A DNA stretch of 64,000 bases from Acidimicrobiia bacterium (GTDB taxonomy: Bacteria; Actinomycetota; Acidimicrobiia; Spongiisociales; ZC4RG35). Positions within the stretch are counted from its first letter, which is position 1, and every line of letters begins with the position of its first letter. Of the stretch, positions 16,748 to 24,770 are shown in pieces. The notes beneath the pieces are model-generated. The model ran no database searches, was not told the DNA's origin, and was given only the letters and a program-made list of their open reading frames with translations. The position numbers and the translations under genes are program-made. Location: contig JANQRA010000003.1 of NCBI GenBank assembly GCA_028284765.1, forward strand, positions 1-64,000. The letters are read 5' to 3'.

Positions 16748-17521
16748 TTATACGTCGGGGAAAACATCTGCTTGCAGCTTTCTCATTCCCGCCAGCCATC
16801 CGTCGTAGTCGTTACCTTTGTACTTGAAGAACTTCTCGACGGTCGGATGGGGGAGTATCAGAAAGCTCTCGGCTGCAAGTCCTTCGACAACGGTATCAGC
16901 AACTTCTTCCGGTTCCAGAGCCCGACCGCCGTCCAGGGCCATGAAGTCATGGTGGTCCGTGAGAAGTGGAGTCTTCACGAACATGGGACACAAGGCGCTC
17001 ACCTTGATGCCTCGGTCGCCATATGTGACTGACAGCCACTCGGAGAAGGACAGTGCTGCGTGTTTGGTCACCGAGTATTGGGCGGCCTTCAGGTTCGTCA
17101 GAAGCCCGGCGGCGGAGACCGTGGATAGGAAGTAACCCTCACCTCTAGCCAGCCAGGCCGGAGTCAAGTACTTGGCCGCGAACACGTGAGACATCACGTT
17201 GACCGACCACATCCTGTCCCATTCGGACGCGTCGGACTGTTCGTCGCCGATGATTGCGTATCCGGCGTTGGCGCAGAAGAGATCGATCGGCCCGAACTCG
17301 TCGTCGATCTCTTCGATCAACTGGCGGTTGGCTTCCTCGCTGGAGACGTCGCAGGTTCTGGCGATGCCACCGACTTCGGAAGCGACGGACTGAGCGGAGT
17401 CTCCGTCGAGATCCGAAACAACCAGGGCTCGAGGACTCTCTCGGGCAAACCGGCGAGCCATGGCGGCTCCTATGCCGCTGCCACCGCCGGTGATGATGAC
17501 GACTTTGTCGTGGAGATCCAT
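16748..17521 (-). CDS. Short-chain dehydrogenase/reductase
   Basis: A 257-residue SDR with the NAD(P)-binding motif TGGGSGIGAAMARRF, NAG in CANAGYAI, the catalytic Ser in STVSAAGLL and the Tyr/Lys pair in YSVTKHAALSFSEWL. The Asp in VSDLDG after the second strand favours NAD. It would oxidise or reduce a hydroxyl/keto group. ATG 17521 gives the family start MDLHDKVVIITGGG; the 19 residues upstream in the frame are not conserved-looking. It lies between the acyl-CoA dehydrogenase and fabF on the same strand, so a lipid substrate is plausible. Confidence 0.85.
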   Translation of the reverse strand: MDLHDKVVIITGGGSGIGAAMARRFARESPRALVVSDLDGDSAQSVASEVGGIARTCDVSSEEANRQLIEEIDDEFGPIDLFCANAGYAIIGDEQSDASEWDRMWSVNVMSHVFAAKYLTPAWLARGEGYFLSTVSAAGLLTNLKAAQYSVTKHAALSFSEWLSVTYGDRGIKVSALCPMFVKTPLLTDHHDFMALDGGRALEPEEVADTVVEGLAAESFLILPHPTVEKFFKYKGNDYDGWLAGMRKLQADVFPDV

Positions 17522-17600
17522 AAGCCTTGACAATAGGTCGCCGCCGACTCCGCAGTCCCGATGGGCGCTGTCGACCAATCAGCTTGATGGATCTGCTGAG

Positions 17601-19388
17601 CTAATCAAGGGAGGCCGCAGCGAGCAGGTCTCCGCCGGCCTTGATGGTCGCAACCAGTCCACGAGCTTGTGGGAGTAGATGCTCGCCGTAGAAACGCGCA
17701 GTGATGACCTTCTCGTGGAGAAACTCCGAGTCATGTTCTGCCGGTTCCGACTTCGCCGCCACGGCAGCTTTGGCCATGAGCCAGCCTCCGAGCACCGTGC
17801 CGAACTGTCTCAGGTACGGGCTAGCTGCGGCTAGGGGATCGTCGAGGTCGCCAGCGGCAAGCTTCGCAGCAAGATACGAAGTGGTGTCGGCCAGGTCTTG
17901 GAGGGCTGATGTCAGTTCATCCCTGAATGCCCCCAAGTCATCGTGGTCACTCATGGCTGAAAGGACCTCCGTCATCTCCGTGATCAGCGATTCGACAACG
18001 GCACCGTTCTCGATCGGAAGCTTGCGGAGAACCAGGTCTATCGCTTGGATTCCGTTGGTTCCTTCGTAAATGGGTGCGATCCGGCTGTCCCGATAGAACT
18101 GTGCGGCACCCGTCTCCTCGACGTAGCCCATTCCGCCGTGGACCTGGAGTCCAAGAGACGCCATTTCCACGCCAAGGTCCGTCATCCATGCCTTCACTAT
18201 GGGGGTCAGCAGACCCAGCAGCTTTGATGCGTCCTCTCGAGCGTCTTCGGGTTCGGCATGGGCGCTGAGGTCTCCGGTTCGAGCTGCGTAGTAGAGGAGA
18301 GCTCGCATGGCTTCAGTGTTGGCCCGGATCGTGAGGAGCATGCGACGAACATCCAGGTGCTCGACGATCGCAACGCTGTCCGGGTCGCTGCCCCCGACAA
18401 GACGGCCCTGGATGCGCTCCTTGGCGTATGTCAAGGCCTGCTGATATGCACCCTCGGACATCGCCAGGCCCTCCATTCCGACGCCGATGCGGGCGGCGTT
18501 CATCATCGTGAACATGTTGCGCATGCCAGCCATCTCTTCGCCGACGAGATATCCGACTGCGCCGTCACCTTCATCGCCGAACGAGATGACACAAGTCGGT
18601 GAAGCATGGATTCCCAGCTTGTGCTCCAGCGACACGATCTTGAGGTCGTTCATCTCACCTGGCGTGCCGTCTTCATTGAGGACATGCTTGGGGACCAGAA
18701 ACATCGAGATACCTCGGGTCCCTTCAGGTGCGCCTTCGGTGCGTGCGAGAACGAGGTGGATCACATTGTCGGTCAGGTCCTGATCACCCCAGGTGATGAA
18801 GATCTTGGTCCCGAAGATTCGATAGGAGCCGTCGTCCTGCTTGATCGCCTTGGATCGAAGTGCGCCGACATCAGACCCAGCCTCCGGTTCGGTGAGGTTC
18901 ATCGTGCCGGTCCACTCGCCGGACACGAGCTTTTCCAAATAGCCCTCTTTCAGTTCGTCGGAACCGTGCTTTTCGATGGCTTCCACCGCTCCCTGCGTCA
19001 ACATCCCGCAGAGTGAGAACGCCATGTTCGAAGTCTTGAACATCTCTTGGATGACCGAGCCGACGAGATAGGGAAGACCGCCCCCGCCCCATTCAGCACT
19101 CAGATGAGCCCCGGGCCAGCCAGACTCGACGAGTTTGTTGTATGCGTCGTCAAAGCCGTCGGGGGTGTTGACTACTCCGTCTTCTCCCAGGCTCGAGCCT
19201 TGTTCATCTCCCACTCGGTTGAGCGGCGCCATTACCTCCGAGAAGAAGCGCCCCGCCTCTTCGAGGATCGTCGAGACGGTGGCCGGGTCGGCGTGCTGAT
19301 ATCCGTTGAGTTTCGAAACCGATTCCAGGTCGGCCACATGGTTGAGGACGAAGTTGTGTTCCTGCAGCGGCGGGACGTACGTGGTCAT
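17601..19388 (-). CDS. Acyl-CoA dehydrogenase, long form
   Basis: A 595-residue flavoenzyme performing the first step of acyl-CoA beta-oxidation. Visible features are the FAD/substrate block MNLTEPEAGSDVGALRSKA, the central strand domain and the catalytic-Glu block IYEGTNGIQAIDLVLRKL (about residue 440). The roughly 120-residue C-terminal extension after it is typical of the long ACAD subfamily that forms dimers. TACGAT ends 7 nt before ATG 19388, supporting this start over the upstream in-frame ATG at 19415. It follows the sirtuin gene closely (27 bp). Confidence 0.9.
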   Translation of the reverse strand: MTTYVPPLQEHNFVLNHVADLESVSKLNGYQHADPATVSTILEEAGRFFSEVMAPLNRVGDEQGSSLGEDGVVNTPDGFDDAYNKLVESGWPGAHLSAEWGGGGLPYLVGSVIQEMFKTSNMAFSLCGMLTQGAVEAIEKHGSDELKEGYLEKLVSGEWTGTMNLTEPEAGSDVGALRSKAIKQDDGSYRIFGTKIFITWGDQDLTDNVIHLVLARTEGAPEGTRGISMFLVPKHVLNEDGTPGEMNDLKIVSLEHKLGIHASPTCVISFGDEGDGAVGYLVGEEMAGMRNMFTMMNAARIGVGMEGLAMSEGAYQQALTYAKERIQGRLVGGSDPDSVAIVEHLDVRRMLLTIRANTEAMRALLYYAARTGDLSAHAEPEDAREDASKLLGLLTPIVKAWMTDLGVEMASLGLQVHGGMGYVEETGAAQFYRDSRIAPIYEGTNGIQAIDLVLRKLPIENGAVVESLITEMTEVLSAMSDHDDLGAFRDELTSALQDLADTTSYLAAKLAAGDLDDPLAAASPYLRQFGTVLGGWLMAKAAVAAKSEPAEHDSEFLHEKVITARFYGEHLLPQARGLVATIKAGGDLLAAASLD

Positions 19389-19415
19389 GCCCGGAATCGT
19401 AGTTTGAGCGATCAC

Positions 19416-20201
19416 TCAACCGTTCTGTGAGGTTTCACCTTGGGCGAGCAGCCGATCCACCAGCCCAGGAAGCACTTCCCCGATTGCGGCATCGAGCTTG
19501 ACCGCTGCGACCCGATCGGCCTCGGTTTCGCCACGGTTGATCACGACGATGGGTTTCAGACTCTCAGCAGCGGCGAATACGACTTCAGACGCCGGCCAAA
19601 CCGACACCGTCGAGCCGACGACCAGGACGGAGTCGCAGGCTTCCAAGAATCTCCGGGCCTGTTGGACTTCGACCTCTGTCAGTTGCTCTCCAAACATGAT
19701 CGTGTCCGTCTTCACCACTCCACCGCACTGTGGGCAGCGGGGATCCTCTTCTCCAGCTTCAACCCAAACAAGGACGGTCTCGGTAGGCCAGCGTGAAAGA
19801 CAGGTGACGCAATGACTGTTGCGGACGTTCCCATGGAGCTCGGCTACCTGATCGTCGGGTAGACCCGACTTGAAGTGGAGTCCATCGACGTTCTGCGTTA
19901 CGACACCAGCGAGCCTCCCCGCTTCGGCCAAACGTGCGATTGCCTTGTGGCCCTCGTTGGGCTGCACCGTTGAGCGAGCCCCCCACAGGGAGCCCTCCAG
20001 GTGCATTCTCCATCCCTGTACCCGCAGGTCCCTATTGGTCAGGTATCTGTTGATATTGAAGTTGTCAGGGTCGACTTTGGTCCAAAGCCCGTCAGGTCCC
20101 CGGAAGTCGGGAATTCCTGACTCCGTGCTCAGGCCGGCGCCACTGAAAACGAGAAGCCGCTCAGTTGGCCCGAGGACCTCCAGAGCCTTTTCTACGATCA
20201 C
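19416..20201 (-). CDS. cobB: NAD-dependent protein deacylase, Sir2 family
   Basis: A 261-residue sirtuin. The NAD motif is FSGAGLSTESGIPDFRG, followed by TQNVDGLH, the catalytic His in AELHGN, and a zinc site of two Cys pairs (CVTC...CPQCGG). It would remove acetyl or other acyl groups from lysines while consuming NAD. Acyl-CoA ligases and dehydrogenases are frequent targets in bacteria, and it sits directly upstream of an acyl-CoA dehydrogenase. Its ATG overlaps the stop of the MscS gene (ATGA), so the genes are coupled. Confidence 0.9.
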   Translation of the reverse strand: MIVEKALEVLGPTERLLVFSGAGLSTESGIPDFRGPDGLWTKVDPDNFNINRYLTNRDLRVQGWRMHLEGSLWGARSTVQPNEGHKAIARLAEAGRLAGVVTQNVDGLHFKSGLPDDQVAELHGNVRNSHCVTCLSRWPTETVLVWVEAGEEDPRCPQCGGVVKTDTIMFGEQLTEVEVQQARRFLEACDSVLVVGSTVSVWPASEVVFAAAESLKPIVVINRGETEADRVAAVKLDAAIGEVLPGLVDRLLAQGETSQNG

Positions 20202-21106
20202 TTCGGTTGCTGAAGGTTGAGGCCGTCAGGCAGGTATGCCCTGATAGTCGGGTATGCCAGGTCGATCGTGTCGTGCTGACCGAACGCCTCAAGGATCCCA
20301 CGCCAGACACGATCCTCTCGCCCTCGACGGGTGCGACCCTCGACGAGGTAGCGGGCGGTCAAGAGCACTCCGCTGTCCTTTACCGTTAGATATACGGTGG
20401 GGGTCAGTGTCCCGACGCGGATGTTGTAGCCCTGTGCCGTAGCCCGGATTCGCTGTCCCGCAGCTCCGGACACGTCAGGGGCGCACTCCTCGAGCGCCTG
20501 CCGGATGAGCTGCTCGGCGAGCTTCCAATCCGATTCGAAGGTGATGAGCACCGGCAGTTCATGCCAGATGTAGGCAAAGCCCTCTGTGTAGTTGGCCACG
20601 TCGTAGTTGAAGAGCAGTCCGTTTGGCACGTGGATCAGTCGACCAGTCGATTGCTCAGCGTCGACCCAACCGCCGATCTCCATGATGGTGAACCTGAAGA
20701 GGCGTATGTCAACCACGTCACCCTTCAGGTTGTTGATCTCTATGCGGTCGCCGACCTGGAAGGGTCTTCTCCCCAGGATGTAGACCCAACCTGCCATGTT
20801 CTTCAGGACATCGGAGAGGGCAATGGCGATACCTGCAGACACGAGGCCGAGATATGTCGGGAGGTTGTCAAATGCGTCGACCCAGATGAACGCGACCCAA
20901 ACGATGATGGTGACGGTTGTGAGGTAGTTGATGATCTTGTTGGCCCGATAGACCGTCTCGCTGTTCTCGGTGTTTCGCCGAACCACCCTTCTCGAGACTC
21001 GACGTAGCAAGAAGACGGAGATCAGAGCAATCAGCGTCCAGATGATGTTGTCGAGGGTCACTCGTTGGAGGTCGAGGGCCTCGGCCAGATCGTCGAGCCA
21101 GGTCAC
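20198..21106 (-). CDS. mscS: Small-conductance mechanosensitive channel (MscS family)
   Basis: A 302-residue channel with three membrane segments: about 18-37, 62-82 and the pore helix near 85-115 (LGLVSAGIAIALSDVLKNMAGW). The MscS beta domain follows (RRPFQVGDRIEINNLKGDVVDI). Its C-terminal alpha/beta cage is shorter than in E. coli MscS, and no extra sensing domain is present. It should release ions when membrane tension rises. The start is GTG 21106, with GATAAT 6 nt upstream, so the transcript is probably leaderless. It heads the mscS-sir2-ACD run. Confidence 0.87.
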   Translation of the reverse strand: MTWLDDLAEALDLQRVTLDNIIWTLIALISVFLLRRVSRRVVRRNTENSETVYRANKIINYLTTVTIIVWVAFIWVDAFDNLPTYLGLVSAGIAIALSDVLKNMAGWVYILGRRPFQVGDRIEINNLKGDVVDIRLFRFTIMEIGGWVDAEQSTGRLIHVPNGLLFNYDVANYTEGFAYIWHELPVLITFESDWKLAEQLIRQALEECAPDVSGAAGQRIRATAQGYNIRVGTLTPTVYLTVKDSGVLLTARYLVEGRTRRGREDRVWRGILEAFGQHDTIDLAYPTIRAYLPDGLNLQQPK

Positions 21107-21154
21107 GTGTCGATTATCGGGTCGCTACCTGTGTTTCCCCGGCATATCGCCTTG

Positions 21155-21160
21155 TAGTCT
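21155..21160 (+). promoter_or_regulatory. -10 box of a probable leaderless transcript
   Basis: TAGTCT ends 6 nt before the GTG at 21167; no ribosome site is seen. Confidence 0.5.
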
Positions 21161-21166
21161 CGGACT

Positions 21167-22381
21167 GTGAGTCACAGTCACTACAAGCCTGACACCCAGT
21201 CGATCACTGGCGGGCACGATCCGGCCGAGCATCAAGGTTCGCTCAAACCCCCCATCTACGAGACGTCGACCTTTGTGTTCGAAACTGCGGAGGACGCCAA
21301 GTCTTACTTCAAGAGTGTCTACGCACTCGACGAGTCGGCGCCGAAGGAAGCGGCTGGGTACATCTACAGCAGGCTCGACTCACCAAACCTCAAACCGGCA
21401 GAGCATCGTCTCGCGATGTGGGAGGGCGCCGAGGATGCCCTCATCTTCAACAGCGGAATGTCTGCGATCAGCACTGTCATGCTGGAGTTTCTCCGCCCAG
21501 GCGACACTCTTCTCTACTCGGCTCCTTTGTACGGAGGCACCGAAACGCTGATCAAGAAGGTGGTGGCACCTCTGAATGTCGAGACTCGCTCCTTCGGCCC
21601 GGCAGACACCGCCGACGATATCGCCGTGGACGAGCGGGTTGCCCTTGTCTACGTGGAGACGCCATCCAACCCAACGAACGATCTCTTCGATCTGGAAATT
21701 GCGGCCTCGATTGCAAAAGGTTGCGGCGCCCCTCTCGCAGTAGACAACACGTTTCTGTCGCCGATCGGCCAACAACCGCTCGCTCATGGAGCTGACATCT
21801 CAATCCACTCTGCTACCAAGTACCTCGGTGGTCACAGCGACCTGACAGCTGGTGCGGTGGCGGCCAGCGCCGATCTGATCGACTCGCTCCGACACCTGAG
21901 GTACCGAATCGGCACAACAGCCAGTCCCCAGACTGGCTGGTTGCTGGCTCGAAGCATGGAGACCCTTCGACTCAGAGTCGATCGCCAGACCGAGAATGCG
22001 ACAAAGCTGGCGGCGTATCTCGATGAACACCCCAAGGTCGCTGAGGTGCGCCACCTCAGTCTGCTGAACCCCGGTGATCCTGGCTTCGACATCTACAAAC
22101 GCCAGTGCCTGAGCCCCGGTGCAATGATCTCGTTCGCACTCGAGGGTGGCGAGCCCGAGGTGTTTCGGTTCCTCAACGAGATGGACATCATCCAGCTGTC
22201 GGTGTCGCTCGGCGGTACGGAGTCTCTTGCTTCCCATCCCTGGTCGACCACTCACAGCACTGTGAGTCCTGATGACAAGCGCGCCTTGGGCATTGGTCCC
22301 GGATTGGTCAGATTTTCCGTTGGAATCGAAGATTCCGGCGATCTGACCAACGACCTCGAAAAGGCCCTGACCGCCGTCTGA
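21167..22381 (+). CDS. Cys/Met metabolism PLP-dependent enzyme (cystathionine synthase/lyase or methionine gamma-lyase type)
   Basis: A 404-residue fold-type I PLP enzyme. The PLP lysine is in SIHSATKYLGGHSD. Other family blocks are FNSGMSAIST, YVETPSNPTNDL and AVDNTFLSP, and the C-terminus has VSLGGTESLASHPWSTTHS. It cleaves or forms C-S bonds in cysteine, homocysteine or methionine metabolism. The sequence does not separate cystathionine gamma-synthase, cystathionine gamma-lyase and methionine gamma-lyase. An insertion around residues 45-60 (SVYALDESAPKEAAG) compared with typical members is noticeable. It starts at GTG 21167, probably on a leaderless mRNA, and is divergent from mscS. Confidence 0.87.
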   Translation: MSHSHYKPDTQSITGGHDPAEHQGSLKPPIYETSTFVFETAEDAKSYFKSVYALDESAPKEAAGYIYSRLDSPNLKPAEHRLAMWEGAEDALIFNSGMSAISTVMLEFLRPGDTLLYSAPLYGGTETLIKKVVAPLNVETRSFGPADTADDIAVDERVALVYVETPSNPTNDLFDLEIAASIAKGCGAPLAVDNTFLSPIGQQPLAHGADISIHSATKYLGGHSDLTAGAVAASADLIDSLRHLRYRIGTTASPQTGWLLARSMETLRLRVDRQTENATKLAAYLDEHPKVAEVRHLSLLNPGDPGFDIYKRQCLSPGAMISFALEGGEPEVFRFLNEMDIIQLSVSLGGTESLASHPWSTTHSTVSPDDKRALGIGPGLVRFSVGIEDSGDLTNDLEKALTAV

Positions 22382-22435
22382 TCATTAGGTCGTTGTACCC
22401 ATACTTGACCACTCTCTGCGCGAGATAGTCTGTCA

Positions 22436-22640
22436 CTGCGGGGACGAGCAGGGAGGCGCTACTTAGAGGGAGATGTGAGTGGACACAGCGCTGGTGTTCA
22501 AAGCCACCTGCGGGCTCTATGGCCCAATCGCTACTTGTCCCTGGCTCCGAAGGTCGTCCGACCTCTATTGATCGAGATGTAACAGGTGCTCCCTACCCGG
22601 AGCTGAGAGGGCGGCCTGATCCCGGGTCGCCCTCTCCTTT
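22436..22640 (+). ncRNA. Candidate structured small RNA, about 200 nt
   Basis: The 274-bp gap between two convergent genes contains more structure than needed to end them. On the plus strand TTGACC (22405) and TAGTCT (22426) could be a promoter, with 15-16 bp spacing. A hairpin terminator ends at 22636. Between them lie several pairings: GAGCAGGGA (22445) with TCCCTGGCTC; AGGGAG-G-CGC with GTGCTCCCT; TAGAGG (22465) with CCTCTA (22561); a local stem CGC-T-GGTG/CACC-T-GCG; and GGGC/GCCC. Size and closing stem recall 6S RNA, but I cannot recognise a known family. No open frame of note is present. Confidence 0.4.
22605..22636. terminator. Intrinsic terminator hairpin
   Basis: GAGAGGGCG (22605-22613) pairs perfectly with CGCCCTCTC (22628-22636), followed on the plus strand by CTTTG. 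It ends plus-strand transcripts from 21167 or the candidate RNA and may also act on the convergent HAD gene. Confidence 0.75.
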
Positions 22641-22655
22641 GTCGAGGGCAGACGA

Positions 22656-23621
22656 TCAGTCGACGAGGTGTCCCGGCGGCAACCCCATCCGCTCGTTGAG
22701 GGCGTCGTTGCGGTCGGAGACGATGCGGTTGGCTATCTCTTGCGCGGCATGCGTCAACCACATTGCCGTGTGCGAACCTTCTCGGTAGTCGGCTTCGCCG
22801 AAGGCGTCGACACGGTTCTGCTCCAGAAGTCGGGCCGCTTGCTGAAACTCTCGCTCTGATCCTGGGCGATATACGGCGTACGTTCTTCCTCCGTTGCCCG
22901 ACACAACCGAGAACACAGGCACGTCGGAAGGGCCATCGGCAACGTAGATCATGTTGGGGAATGGGACGCGGCGATCCTCTTGGGCGATCTTTGCGTTGAC
23001 GTCTATCGAGGGGTTCTTGTTGGTGCCCTTGTTTATCTCGAAGAGGGCACGCGTCTTCGAGGTGTTATCGATTGTGTAGATCAACTGCCGGATCTCGCCC
23101 TCGGGTGAGAAGAGCTGGTCCTGGGCCTCGGCATAGCCAGGAGGTGCCACCAATTCGGTGAACTCGCAGGCCCAGACATATTCCAGCTGAGGTGCCAGTG
23201 ACGAACCGAGGATCATCTGCCTTAGCCCAGTAGAGACGACGTAGTGCTCAACCTTTATCTGATGCTCTGAGAACCGAGGCTGGCTCTCGATCGACTTGCG
23301 CAGGCTCTCCATCAGGTCCGGCATCCCCGGATAGAACTCGATCTCAGCGCCGAGTTGGCGAAGTAGGTGATTCGAAAGGCCCGGCATTCGACCTTCACGC
23401 ACGTAGGTCAAGATGTGGTTGAGGTAGAGATGGTCCTTTTGGATCAGCTTCGATCCGTGGGTGCGGTAGAACTCCTCGAGACCGTCGACCTCCTGCCAGA
23501 AGTCCGACTCGTCCATGTCGTAGTGACGAAAGAGGGGACCCTGCATGTTTCCTGGAATCAGGGTCTTGTCGAAGTCCCAGATGATGGCGATGACGTTTTG
23601 GGGGAAGAGCTGACGGCTCAT
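22656..23621 (-). CDS. HAD-superfamily hydrolase
   Basis: A 321-residue phosphatase-like protein. HAD motif I is WDFDKTLIPG (nucleophile D16, general acid D18), motif II lies in HYVVSTGLRQMI, and motif IV is YVADGPSDVPVF. A large cap is inserted between motifs I and II. It would hydrolyse a phosphate ester; the substrate is unknown. The conserved segment AIIWDFDKTLIPGNMQGPLF is typical of uncharacterised bacterial HAD proteins that show the same 'haloacid dehalogenase-like' label. It is a single gene upstream of the RNA/terminator region. Confidence 0.8.
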   Translation of the reverse strand: MSRQLFPQNVIAIIWDFDKTLIPGNMQGPLFRHYDMDESDFWQEVDGLEEFYRTHGSKLIQKDHLYLNHILTYVREGRMPGLSNHLLRQLGAEIEFYPGMPDLMESLRKSIESQPRFSEHQIKVEHYVVSTGLRQMILGSSLAPQLEYVWACEFTELVAPPGYAEAQDQLFSPEGEIRQLIYTIDNTSKTRALFEINKGTNKNPSIDVNAKIAQEDRRVPFPNMIYVADGPSDVPVFSVVSGNGGRTYAVYRPGSEREFQQAARLLEQNRVDAFGEADYREGSHTAMWLTHAAQEIANRIVSDRNDALNERMGLPPGHLVD

Positions 23622-23656
23622 ACGTCTGAAGAAGGCTATTCAGTTATCCACAGGGT

Positions 23657-24064
23657 TCAACCTGGGATGAAACTGAGACGGACGTTCCTGGTCCGATTGT
23701 CGACGTTGGTATCGACCAGGCAGATCGACTGCCAGGTCCCAAGGGTCAGCAATCCGTCGACGACGGGGACTGTCACCGATGGTGAGATGAAAGCAGGGAG
23801 GACATGGTCCCGGCCGTGGCCTGGAGTTCCATGTTCGTGGCGCCAGAGCGAAGGATCTCGAGGCAGGATGCGATCGATGGCGTTGAGTGTGTCGGAGTCC
23901 GATCCCGCCCCGACCTCGAAGATTCCGAGTCCCGCCGTGGCGTGAGGCACGAAGACAGACACGAGTCCATCTCCCTGCCCTCGGCAGAAATCCGAGACCC
24001 GATTGGTGAGATCGACAACGTTGGACGTGGCGCCGGTATCGACTGTCAGGACTTCTGTGATCAC
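23657..24064 (-). CDS. YjbQ family (UPF0047) protein, secondary thiamine-phosphate synthase type
   Basis: A 135-residue protein with the full family pattern: VSVFVPHATAGLGIFE near the N-terminus, HGTPGHGRDHVLPAF in the middle and TLGTWQSICLVDTN near the end. E. coli YjbQ has weak thiamine-phosphate synthase activity, but the true role of the family is unsettled. The start is GTG 24064, with CACAAT 6 nt upstream. It lies 17 bp upstream of nothing coding on its strand except the HAD gene, so it may be monocistronic. Its presence near a TPP-regulated uptake pair 8 kb away may be chance. Confidence 0.85.
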   Translation of the reverse strand: MITEVLTVDTGATSNVVDLTNRVSDFCRGQGDGLVSVFVPHATAGLGIFEVGAGSDSDTLNAIDRILPRDPSLWRHEHGTPGHGRDHVLPAFISPSVTVPVVDGLLTLGTWQSICLVDTNVDNRTRNVRLSFIPG

Positions 24065-24093
24065 CCACCGATTGTGCCAGAACCTTTCAACGC

Positions 24094-24134
24094 AAAAGAG
24101 GGCAGTCCCAGCAAGCCAGGGACCGCCCTCTTTG
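24094..24134 (-). terminator. Intrinsic terminator of the fasciclin gene
   Basis: On the minus strand AAAGAGGGCGGTCC pairs with the matching arm GGACTGCCCTCTTT (one G-U type mismatch), followed by a short T run. It lies just after the stop at 24147. Confidence 0.85.
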
Positions 24135-24146
24135 GTTGGGTGTCGA

Positions 24147-24722
24147 TCAGCTGCTCGGAGGAAGCAGGACTGCGTCGATCACGTGGATGACACCGTTGTC
24201 GGCCTCAACGTCGGCCTGGGTGACAGTTGCTGTCTGGTCGGCGAAGCCGACAGATCCGTCGTCGCCGACGACAACCACCAGTTCTTCCCCGCCAAGGGTC
24301 GTCACCGGGATTTCCTCCGTGCCGGCTGCGGCGATGTCACCGGAGGTGACAACTTCGCCCAACACGTGGTAGTTGAGGATGGCGGTGAGGGTCTCGGTGT
24401 CGGCCAGCAGTTCCTCTGCTGTGATGCCTAGAGCTTCGAACGCGGCCTCGAAGGCGGCGTTGGTCGGAGCAAACACCGTCAGGGTGGCGTCAGCGTCGGC
24501 CAGGGCGTCCGTCAGGCCTGCGGCCTCGACCGCAGCAAGAAGGGTGCTGAAGTCGTCGTTGTTGACGACGACATCGGCGATTGTGTTCATCGACTCAGAT
24601 GCCTGGGTCGTTGCTACCTCTTCAGCCTCGGTTGTCGTAGTCGACTCTGTCTCACTCGAGCAGGCGGCGACCACAAGGGCTAGAAGGCCAATAAGGGTGA
24701 AAAGCTTGAACGTGCGTTTCAT
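24147..24722 (-). CDS. Fasciclin-domain lipoprotein
   Basis: A 191-residue exported protein. The lipoprotein signal ends LVVAAC with Cys21. A Thr/Glu-rich linker (about 22-45) follows, then one complete fasciclin (FAS1) domain: TIADVVVNNDDFSTLLAAVEAAG, the H1 box LTVFAPTNAAFEAAF, YHVLGEVV and the H2 box NGVIHVIDAVLLPP. FAS1 domains mediate adhesion at the cell surface. It lies after the PEP-utilising enzyme gene on the same strand, separated by 48 bp, and has its own terminator. Confidence 0.9.
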   Translation of the reverse strand: MKRTFKLFTLIGLLALVVAACSSETESTTTTEAEEVATTQASESMNTIADVVVNNDDFSTLLAAVEAAGLTDALADADATLTVFAPTNAAFEAAFEALGITAEELLADTETLTAILNYHVLGEVVTSGDIAAAGTEEIPVTTLGGEELVVVVGDDGSVGFADQTATVTQADVEADNGVIHVIDAVLLPPSS

Positions 24723-24770
24723 TGGGTTCCTTTCGTTGTAGGACCCATTCGGTGCCGCAACGCCCTCGGA

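Noticed and set aside
22601-22630. CTGAGAGGG...CCTGAT resembling a TPP riboswitch
   Set aside because: The rest of the aptamer is missing and the segment is fully explained by the terminator hairpin.
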